Of a stretch of 13,408 bases of DNA, positions 1-5,567 are shown piece by piece. Position 1 is the stretch's first letter; each line of letters opens with the position of its first letter. The DNA is from an uncultured Collinsella sp. (lineage in GTDB: Bacteria; Actinomycetota; Coriobacteriia; Coriobacteriales; Coriobacteriaceae): the NCBI GenBank assembly GCA_902495155.1, contig CABUWD010000058.1, forward strand, positions 1 to 13,408. The letters run 5' to 3'. The notes under the pieces were generated by a model. The model had not been told where the DNA came from. It ran no database searches and was given only the letters and a program-made list of their open reading frames with translations. A program made the translations under genes and the position numbers.

Positions 1-365
1 AGGCCGGTTACCCGGATCTGCAGCTGCTCGGCATTGGCAACAACGGCCACATCGGCTTCAACGAGCCCGATGACCACTTCTCCAAGGGCACGCACTGCGT
101 CGACCTCACCGAGAGCACCATTCAGGCCAACAGCCGCCTGTTCGACAGCATCGACGATGTTCCCCGTCAGGCCTACACCATGGGTACCCAGACCATCATG
201 TATGCCCGCATGATCCTGGTCGTCGCCAACGGCGAGGCCAAGGCTCAGGCCGTGCACGATATGTGCTATGGTCCGGTTACGCCCAAATGCCCGGCTTCGA
301 TCCTGCAGCTGCACACCAACTGCGTTGTCGTTGCCGACGAGGCCGCCCTTTCGCTCTGCGAGTAG
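1..365 (+). CDS. nagB: Glucosamine-6-phosphate deaminase, C-terminal part (start outside window)
   Basis: Converts glucosamine-6-phosphate to fructose-6-phosphate and ammonia, the last step of N-acetylglucosamine and sialic acid catabolism, in the cytosol. The reading frame is open from the left edge (first full codon at 3) and encodes 120 visible residues ending at TAG 363-365. The fragment carries the family signature GIGNNGHIGFNEP (visible residues 10-22), whose His and Glu correspond to the catalytic His143 and Glu148 of E. coli NagB. Further on are TMGTQTIM and the C-terminal CPASILQLH segment, which matches the family's SCLQLH region. About half the protein lies upstream of the window. 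The gene ends normally and is followed by a strong terminator, so nothing suggests decay. The homologue 6-phosphogluconolactonase is less likely because of the NEP motif. Confidence 0.93.
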   Translation, partial: AGYPDLQLLGIGNNGHIGFNEPDDHFSKGTHCVDLTESTIQANSRLFDSIDDVPRQAYTMGTQTIMYARMILVVANGEAKAQAVHDMCYGPVTPKCPASILQLHTNCVVVADEAALSLCE

Positions 366-397
366 CGCGAATCCTGCAGCTCGACATAGCCTTGCCT

Positions 398-425
398 AAG
401 GCCTCCGCTTTGCGGGGGCCTTTTT
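398..425 (+). terminator. Intrinsic terminator of nagB
   Basis: AGGCCTCCGC (399-408) pairs with GCGGGGGCCT (412-421) around a TTT loop with a single T-G wobble. The hairpin is followed by a run of T (421-425). It lies 33 bp after the nagB stop codon and is a textbook Rho-independent terminator for the plus strand. Confidence 0.88.
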
Positions 426-449
426 GCTATCCCTTTCCGCCCACTTGAC

Positions 450-463
450 CAAAAACTTGCCGC
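450..463 (+). repeat. Direct repeat copy 1, candidate operator
   Basis: CAAAAACTTGCCGC occurs here and again at 696-709. In this copy the sequence continues so that CTTGC-C-GCAAG (456-466) forms a perfect palindrome, as expected for a dimeric regulator site. A role in controlling the downstream regulator is inferred from position only. Confidence 0.5.
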
Positions 464-695
464 AAGCTTGACGAATGCCGGATGTCCAACAGCTTGATTC
501 ATTCTATACCAGATTCTATGCAAAAATGCCACTAGAAGGTCGTAGACGGTAGCGGGTGCTAGGCGAGTTGAATGACATGGCTGAACCTTGTTCATCTGCG
601 TTACACTGCCGCTTAGATGGGACAAGCTGACAAGCTCATTTACCTGCTTAAAGACCGATTAGTCGGGGGATTAATAACAATCGGCCCTCGCTGTA

Positions 696-709
696 CAAAA
701 ACTTGCCGC
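696..709 (+). repeat. Direct repeat copy 2, candidate operator
   Basis: This is the same 14-mer as at 450-463. Here it is followed by TTGCG, so two CTTGC units lie in tandem (702-706 and 709-713) instead of as a palindrome. It sits 105 bp upstream of the regulator start codon. Confidence 0.5.
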
Positions 710-764
710 TTGCGTACCAAAAGACAACCTAAAACACAAGGTCGCTCTATTCATAGCGCGGCTT

Positions 765-793
765 GTATGGTCTTGCGGCTACAGTGTCCATAC
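765..793 (+). promoter_or_regulatory. Inverted repeat just upstream of the regulator start
   Basis: GTATGG (765-770) is mirrored by CCATAC (788-793), with 17 bp between. The right arm ends 9 bp before the Shine-Dalgarno sequence GAGGAG (803-808). It could be an operator or a 5' untranslated hairpin. The spacer includes CTTGCGGC (772-779), the reverse complement of part of the repeat at 450-466. Confidence 0.35.
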
Positions 794-813
794 GGTCGAG
801 TTGAGGAGCGGGC

Positions 814-3813
814 ATGGTAAACGATTTGAGCAGTATAGACGAGCTCGAGCTGATGCCGCTGGGCGGAGGCTATATGGTGCGACGCGAACGCTTGATGAAT
901 GAGCTTATCGCCAAGGGCCGAAAGGCCGGCATCGTGGTTCTTTATGCGCCCGACGGGTTTGGGAAGACCTCGGTGCTGCTGCAGTACACCCATGAGGTTA
1001 AATGCAACCCGACGCGAGGCCCCGTGCGGATTATCGAGGCCGATCGCGCCACTGGGCGCGAGGTGTTTATGCAGCTCGAGGTGGTTACCGAAGAACTCAA
1101 AGACAAACCGCACTCCCTTATCGCGATTGATAATGTGCCAAACCTCGATCAGCACGATACCGAAGACCTCATCGACAGGATTCGCGGCCTGCGCGCTATG
1201 GGGATAGGGGTCTTTATCTCCTGCCGTCCTTCAAATCGTCAGCTGATTCATGGGCTGGGCGATTCGGTTAAGATCAATGCGCAGATGCTCAAGGTGCATG
1301 CCTATGAGTATTCGGCGTGGGCATCGGCGTTTTCGATCAGCACATCGCTCGACTTTTATCAGCTCACGCAGGGCGTGCCCGAGCTCGTTTCGGCATTGCA
1401 GACGGGTCTGTATGGCCAAGGCGACGTAGCCGGCCTGCTCGAAAACGAGATTGTCAACGTATATGGCGCGGCACTTGCCGATCTGGCTTCGCTCGACAAT
1501 AATGCGCTGTTTTGCGTGGCATGTCTCATGGTTTTGATGGGCGAGGGCAATATCGCAGAACTCGAGGCTTGTGGGGTAAGGCTGTCGATGGTCGACCAGT
1601 CCTACTTTGTACGCGACTACCCGATTTTTGGCTTGGACCCCGCCGAGCGGAGTTTTACGTGTCTGGGCACGGAGGATAACGGACGCTTGCGTTTGCGCAA
1701 GTTGGTGGCCGAGGTTCGCCCCGAACTTGTTCCGAGGGCGGCCCGGATTTTGCTTAAGGCGGGCCGATGCGATGCGGCGATGGGCCTGGCGGACGCCTTT
1801 TTGGACCGTGAAGCGATCCTTGAACTTGCTGGACAGTATGGGGTCGATCTTGCTCTGACGGGGCACGGGGCCGATATCTGCCGAGCAGCGTTGGGCACGA
1901 TCGATGCCGACGATCCGGCTCCAGAGCCAACGCCCGCCGAGGCGCTCGGCGTATATCTGGCAGCGGTCAGCGTGTCCAATACAAAGCTCGCTCGCTATAT
2001 GGCATCGGTCGTCGAACGCGGGGGCGAACGGGCGGCCTGCGAAATAGACCCTGTTTCATGGAGGGTGGCCCAGACACTGACGGCTGTTTGCTATGGGGAC
2101 AACGGGCTTGGGCTTCCTACGAACCTGGCCGTGCCAGAAATAGAGACGTCCCATACCGCACTCGATATGTTGTCTGCGCATATCGAGGTCAAGCGCTGTC
2201 TGACCGAGCGGGGAAATGACGGCGGCGTTCTACGGCAGCTCAAAACGAGCAAGGCCTACGACTGCGAGCTCGACATCGCGGGGATTGTTATACGGGCCGA
2301 TAGCATGCTGGTGGAGCTCTTTGACGGGTCGTTTGCGGGAACCGACGAGCGCGACGACGAGATGACGGTGATGCGGGAGGCGCTCGACGTACGTGGGCTT
2401 AAGGCGATGGCTATCTGGGTGCGCATGGTGTTGGCGGCACGGCGGCTCCTTTCCGGCTTGCCGGTAACCGACGATGCGGCGTTCAACGAGCTCGATCGTT
2501 TTGCCGTCCGCATGCGCGACAACCAGATTCAGCTGTTTGGCCTGTTGCTAGAAGGCTGGCAGTCGCTGGCAGAGGGACGGCCGGTTAATGCAAAGTTCCG
2601 TGCGGTCCAAGTGCTCAAACTTGCCGAGGAGTCGATTGCGTACATGCGCGATAACGCATTGCTGCTGGAGCGCGTGGCATATCTGCGTAACACCTCGATG
2701 GTTTCGGTGCGCGAGGAAGCGGAGCTACTCGATATAAGCCAGACGCAGGTTGGTGGCGCAGAAGCCTGGATGGTGGCGCTGCATTTGGCCTGTGCGGGCC
2801 GAGACAGCGACCTTGCGGCCTGGATGTCCATGAATCGTGCGGGGATTCTAGAGCCATCGTTTCGGCTCTTTGCGCGCCTTGCCATGCATTGTCTGGGCGA
2901 GCCGGCGGGCAGGATACGCAAGAAGCTTCCCGTGCGCGAGCTGTCGCGGTACTCGCTGCGCGACGATTTGGAAGGGGAGGGCGAGCGCCTGTTCCAGGCC
3001 GGCGAGGTTGAAGCCGTTGATACCATCGACCATATCGAGATTCGCATGTTCGGTGCGTTTCGCGCCGAGCGTGACGGGTTTCCCATCACGGACAAAATGT
3101 GGCGCCGCAAGAAGGCGGCGACGCTTGCCGAGCGGCTTGCACTGGGCATGGATGCGCTCGTCGATCGTGAGACGCTGGCCATGGAGCTGTGGCCCCATGC
3201 CGAGTTCAATAGCGCCCGCAACAATCTGTACTCGACGATATCGCGCTTGCGGTCGGCTTTGGGGCCGACGCCGGATGGCAAATCGTGTGTGCTCATTCAA
3301 AATGAATGCATCGGACTCAACGGCGACTACGTCAAGACCGATGTACGGCTGTTTGACCAGATAAGCCGCGAGGTTTTGGGAAATCGCACGGGTGCGCGCG
3401 GGCCCCATTTGGTTGAGCTGTGCCTTAAGATTGAGCAGCTTTATGCCGGACCGCTGTATGTTCCCAATGGCTGTAATCCCACCTACTTTTTGCGCATGCG
3501 GCGCATTATGCAGTCAAAGTACATCGATTGCATGATTAAGGGAGCAAATGCCGCTCTAGAAGAAAACGATCTGCAGTCGGCGATTTGGCTGGCGGAGTCG
3601 GGGCTTCGACAGGAAACGGCGCGTGAGGATATGGTGCGCTGCGCCATGCACGTCTACAGTGCGGCGGGGCGGCGGCGCGATATCGTCGAGCTGTACAGCG
3701 GGCATATGCACCATCTGAGGGAGCAGGTCAATGGCGTGCCCGAGCCCGAGACGCGGCGTCTATACGAGCGCTTGGTGGAGGGGCGGCTCAATCGCGTGCT
3801 GGTCGAGCGATAA
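814..3813 (+). CDS. Large ATPase transcriptional regulator with C-terminal SARP-type winged helix and BTAD domain
   Basis: A 999-residue putative DNA-binding regulator. Residues 45-52 (APDGFGKT) are a Walker A motif of the kind found in MalT/STAND ATPases. LIAID at 102-106 is a likely Walker B strand, and FISCRPS at 134-140 resembles the following sensor strand. Residues about 160-730 are alpha-helical with no family I can name, and may be a sensor or oligomerisation region. A winged-helix DNA-binding domain starts near 741, with MWRRKKAATLAERLAL (762-777), ETLAMELWP and ARNNLYSTISRLRSALG (801-817), all close to SARP/AfsR-type proteins. A BTAD-like helical domain follows from about 843 to 995. 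The start is supported by GAGGAG at 803-808, 5 bp before ATG. The gene is a single unit with a long upstream region. Its ligand and targets are unknown. The domain order, ATPase first and DNA-binding last, is the reverse of AfsR. Confidence 0.82.
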   Translation: MVNDLSSIDELELMPLGGGYMVRRERLMNELIAKGRKAGIVVLYAPDGFGKTSVLLQYTHEVKCNPTRGPVRIIEADRATGREVFMQLEVVTEELKDKPHSLIAIDNVPNLDQHDTEDLIDRIRGLRAMGIGVFISCRPSNRQLIHGLGDSVKINAQMLKVHAYEYSAWASAFSISTSLDFYQLTQGVPELVSALQTGLYGQGDVAGLLENEIVNVYGAALADLASLDNNALFCVACLMVLMGEGNIAELEACGVRLSMVDQSYFVRDYPIFGLDPAERSFTCLGTEDNGRLRLRKLVAEVRPELVPRAARILLKAGRCDAAMGLADAFLDREAILELAGQYGVDLALTGHGADICRAALGTIDADDPAPEPTPAEALGVYLAAVSVSNTKLARYMASVVERGGERAACEIDPVSWRVAQTLTAVCYGDNGLGLPTNLAVPEIETSHTALDMLSAHIEVKRCLTERGNDGGVLRQLKTSKAYDCELDIAGIVIRADSMLVELFDGSFAGTDERDDEMTVMREALDVRGLKAMAIWVRMVLAARRLLSGLPVTDDAAFNELDRFAVRMRDNQIQLFGLLLEGWQSLAEGRPVNAKFRAVQVLKLAEESIAYMRDNALLLERVAYLRNTSMVSVREEAELLDISQTQVGGAEAWMVALHLACAGRDSDLAAWMSMNRAGILEPSFRLFARLAMHCLGEPAGRIRKKLPVRELSRYSLRDDLEGEGERLFQAGEVEAVDTIDHIEIRMFGAFRAERDGFPITDKMWRRKKAATLAERLALGMDALVDRETLAMELWPHAEFNSARNNLYSTISRLRSALGPTPDGKSCVLIQNECIGLNGDYVKTDVRLFDQISREVLGNRTGARGPHLVELCLKIEQLYAGPLYVPNGCNPTYFLRMRRIMQSKYIDCMIKGANAALEENDLQSAIWLAESGLRQETAREDMVRCAMHVYSAAGRRRDIVELYSGHMHHLREQVNGVPEPETRRLYERLVEGRLNRVLVER

Positions 3814-3845
3814 AAAACGGGCGCCCGAAGTACTTGGGCACCCGT
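3812..3845 (-). terminator. Intrinsic terminator of yhbY, abutting the regulator stop codon
   Basis: ACGGGCGCCC (3817-3826) pairs with GGGCACCCGT (3836-3845) with one mismatch. Read on the minus strand the hairpin is followed by six T (3817-3812), so it terminates transcription from yhbY 38 bp after its stop. The T-run overlaps the TAA of the convergent regulator. On the plus strand there is no T-run, so the hairpin is at best a weak stop for the regulator. Confidence 0.78.
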
Positions 3846-3882
3846 AAGCTTGCTATGTGTTGGATCGCCGGATCATTGGCTC

Positions 3883-4182
3883 TTAGACGAGCTTGATCTT
3901 CTCGATGTCCTTGCGCGAGGACTCGCGATACAGTGAGAACTTGCGGCCGATGACCTGGACGACCTCGGCGTGGCAACGCTCGGCGAGCTCCTCGGCGGCC
4001 TCGCGGGCGGAAAGGCTGGAGCCATCGAGCACGGAGCACTTAACGAGCTCGTGCTTCTCCAGGTAGGCGACCGTTTGCTCGACGGTGCCCTCGTTGACAT
4101 CGGACTTACCGATGATGATGGCGGGGTTGAGGTGATGGGCCATGCTGCGAAGCTGCTTGACCTGTGCTCCTGTCAGTGCCAT
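3883..4182 (-). CDS. yhbY: YhbY/YqeI family CRM-domain RNA-binding protein
   Basis: A 99-residue protein made up of one CRM domain, the usual length for the family. Bacterial YhbY associates with pre-50S ribosomal particles and is thought to act in large-subunit assembly. The N-terminus LTGAQVKQLRSMAHHLNP is highly typical, followed by AIIIGKSDVNEG (22-32), HELVKCSVL and VVQVIGRKFSLYRES. The RNA-binding loop, normally GKxG, reads GKSD (25-28), so the final glycine is replaced by aspartate. The ATG at 4182 lines up with the family N-terminus. A modest purine stretch, GAAAGCGAGAA, precedes it. The methyltransferase lies 181 bp upstream on the same strand with no terminator seen between them, so readthrough is possible. 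Confidence 0.92.
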   Translation of the reverse strand: MALTGAQVKQLRSMAHHLNPAIIIGKSDVNEGTVEQTVAYLEKHELVKCSVLDGSSLSAREAAEELAERCHAEVVQVIGRKFSLYRESSRKDIEKIKLV

Positions 4183-4208
4183 GGGTTCTCGCTTTCTATG
4201 TATGGGGC

Positions 4209-4223
4209 GCCCCGCAATGGGGC
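4209..4223 (-). other. Small GC hairpin in the yhbY leader
   Basis: GCCCC and GGGGC form a 5-bp stem around GCAAT, 27 bp upstream of yhbY. There is no T-run on either strand, so it is not a clear terminator. It could shape the 5' untranslated region. The rest of 4224-4363 shows nothing I can support. Confidence 0.3.
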
Positions 4224-4363
4224 CTTAATCTACGTGAGCTGTCCCACGATAGCGCAGGAACGGCGCGGTGTGGGGCGTGTTTGCCCAGTTCAAAAAGAAT
4301 GCGGATGCCGAGCGGGAGAACAGCGCGGGTTACAGGCGGACGTGTACGGCAGCCGAAAGCGGT

Positions 4364-5251
4364 CTATGGACGGCCCGAAGAGACCGGCTCCCATGCAATA
4401 AACGCCCAACGAACCTTGCGGACATGATCGAGCATATAGCGCCCCTGCGGCACGCCCTTGGAGCCCGGCTCACCGGCATGGGGGTTCTCAATCATGTGTT
4501 GAGCGATGTAGTCGCGCAGGCGGTCGATCTTATCCTCGTTACCGTGCTCGAGCATGCGGGAGAAGTCCGCCACGCCCGCCTCAAGGCTATCGAAGGTATC
4601 GCGACGAGGCGATTCAAAGTACGTAACCTGCGGCAGGGCACCCATCTGAATGAGAATGTTAAAGGCATACACAAAGCCATTGCTGCAGGTAACGGAGGCA
4701 CCGATAGCGTTCATCAAGTGCAGATCATAGCGCGGGCTGGAGTTGGCGACCATCGTGACAGCACAACGCCGACGAGCCGTACGATCAAGCTTGGCAAGCG
4801 CGCCTTTTAGATTGGTCGTCGTAACCGACCGACTGGCAAAGACAACATCCACCGCCTTCGCGACCGGCCCAACCAAATCCCAATCATCATTCCAAGCAAG
4901 CTCAAGCGGCGTAATCAGGTCTTCGAGCCCATAGTACTCAATGCCAGCATCAAGCGTGCCCAACATAGCAGGGGAAAAGTCAGCAGCAATCACAGGATGC
5001 CCAGCCTGAGCAAGCGGAATAGCAATCGACCCAGCCCCACACCCCATATCGAGCACCGACTCGCCGGGCTCAAGCGCCAACAGCTTTATAAAATCCCGAG
5101 CATAAGGGGCAGTCTCAAGCGGCCGAAAATGCCGAGCCCGCTTATCCCATTCAAAAGAATCATCAGCCCGCCGCCGACCAGCCTGCAAGCGCATCCATTC
5201 CTCATTCCAATCCGCAGAAAGCAGCTCAGAACGAATCAAATCATCAGCCAC
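4364..5251 (-). CDS. Class I SAM-dependent methyltransferase
   Basis: A 295-residue Rossmann-fold methyltransferase with unknown acceptor. Motif I is VLDMGCGAG (66-74). The acidic residue for the SAM ribose is D91 in VIAADFSPAML (87-97), and the motif IV region is DVVFASRSV (135-143). The N-terminal 60 residues, with W15, W19, RRRADDSFEWDKRA and a YARDFIKLL segment, match a group of uncharacterised methyltransferases seen in anaerobes. No membrane segment or signal peptide is visible. The start is a GTG at 5251, chosen because GAGGAGG (5259-5265) lies 7 nt upstream. An ATG at 5258 directly touches the ribosome-binding site and opens only a five-codon frame (MARG-stop). The first two-thirds of the gene prefers T-ending codons (GCT, GAT, CTT), unlike metH or the glutamine synthetase. 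The terminator just upstream suggests control in the leader. Confidence 0.85.
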   Translation of the reverse strand: MADDLIRSELLSADWNEEWMRLQAGRRRADDSFEWDKRARHFRPLETAPYARDFIKLLALEPGESVLDMGCGAGSIAIPLAQAGHPVIAADFSPAMLGTLDAGIEYYGLEDLITPLELAWNDDWDLVGPVAKAVDVVFASRSVTTTNLKGALAKLDRTARRRCAVTMVANSSPRYDLHLMNAIGASVTCSNGFVYAFNILIQMGALPQVTYFESPRRDTFDSLEAGVADFSRMLEHGNEDKIDRLRDYIAQHMIENPHAGEPGSKGVPQGRYMLDHVRKVRWAFIAWEPVSSGRP

Positions 5252-5270
5252 GGGCCATCCTCCTCACAAC

Positions 5271-5302
5271 AAAAAAGCGACTCCTCCCAAAAGAAGAGCC
5301 GC
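5271..5302 (-). terminator. Intrinsic terminator immediately upstream of the methyltransferase ribosome-binding site
   Basis: On the minus strand GCGGCTCTTC (5302-5293) pairs fully with GAGGAGTCGC (5286-5277), including two G-T wobbles, around a TTTTGG loop. TTTTTT (5276-5271) follows. The T-run ends 5 nt before the Shine-Dalgarno GAGGAGG of the methyltransferase. It could end transcripts from the UPF0210 gene about 265 bp upstream, but its position fits a leader attenuator better. There is little room for a promoter between it and the start codon. Confidence 0.8.
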
Positions 5303-5416
5303 AACCAGCATATATCAGAAAGAACCGATCCAACGCCAAACCGTCATACCAGCAAAGTAGGGCAGAAGCGAAGCGACTGCCAAAGGGATAGAACCCAACC
5401 GAGGCCCCGTTGTGCG
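5303..5416 (-). other. Methyltransferase leader segment between palindrome and terminator
   Basis: A 114-bp stretch with no supported gene. On the minus strand it contains GGCAG/CTGCC arms around TCGCTTCGCTT and several short pyrimidine runs. A 63-codon frame from a TTG at 5435 to 5244 crosses it, but it has no recognisable product and ends inside the methyltransferase start region. I could not match the segment to SAM, cobalamin, T-box or other riboswitch consensus sequences I know. Confidence 0.4.
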
Positions 5417-5550
5417 GGAGCCCCGGGGAGGGCAAATATATAAGGTCGATCGCGAGTTCCGCACGAGCCGGAGAGCACTTAATGTGCTCTCCGTGCGAGT
5501 CAGGACTGTCCGAGCAGGCGACCTTATATATTTGCCCTCCCCGGGGCTCC
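5417..5550. repeat. 134-bp nested palindrome with perfect 32-bp arms
   Basis: The left arm (5417-5448) is the exact reverse complement of the right arm (5519-5550). Each arm runs from a GC-rich outer part (GGAGCCCCGGGGAGGGC) to an AT-rich inner part (AAATATATAAGG). Between them lies a second hairpin: GGAGAGCAC (5470-5478) and GTGCTCTCC (5484-5492) around TTAAT, extended by CGCACG/CGTGCG (5460-5465 and 5492-5497) with a 4-nt bulge. No target-site duplication is visible at the ends. The element begins 17 bp after the UPF0210 stop codon. It may be a MITE-like or REP-like repeat, a structured RNA, or an invertible segment. Confidence 0.9.
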
Positions 5551-5567
5551 TCGCCAGTCCCCCTCAG

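Larger units (their letters stand above)
426..813. other. Gene-free region upstream of the large regulator
   Basis: About 390 bp between the nagB terminator and the regulator start. It is more AT-rich than the flanking genes. Short open frames here (for example 617-820 plus and 266-625 minus) have no recognisable product and no ribosome-binding site. The stretch contains a duplicated 14-mer (450-463 and 696-709), a third related site at 772-779, a small inverted repeat CCGATT/AATCGG (655-660 and 679-684) and an inverted repeat just before the start codon. I could not place a convincing sigma-70 promoter; TTGATT at 494-499 has only a weak partner near 517. Confidence 0.6.

Noticed and set aside
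266..820. Short open frames in the nagB-regulator gap (minus 266-625, plus 617-820)
   Set aside because: No ribosome-binding sites and no recognisable product. One is antisense to nagB and crosses its terminator, and the other overlaps the regulator start.
5244..5435. 63-codon frame on the minus strand ending at the methyltransferase start, including an ATG touching the Shine-Dalgarno sequence
   Set aside because: It starts at TTG inside the palindrome, runs through the terminator and has no family resemblance. The inner ATG leaves no spacing to GAGGAGG. A leader-peptide role is possible but not supported.
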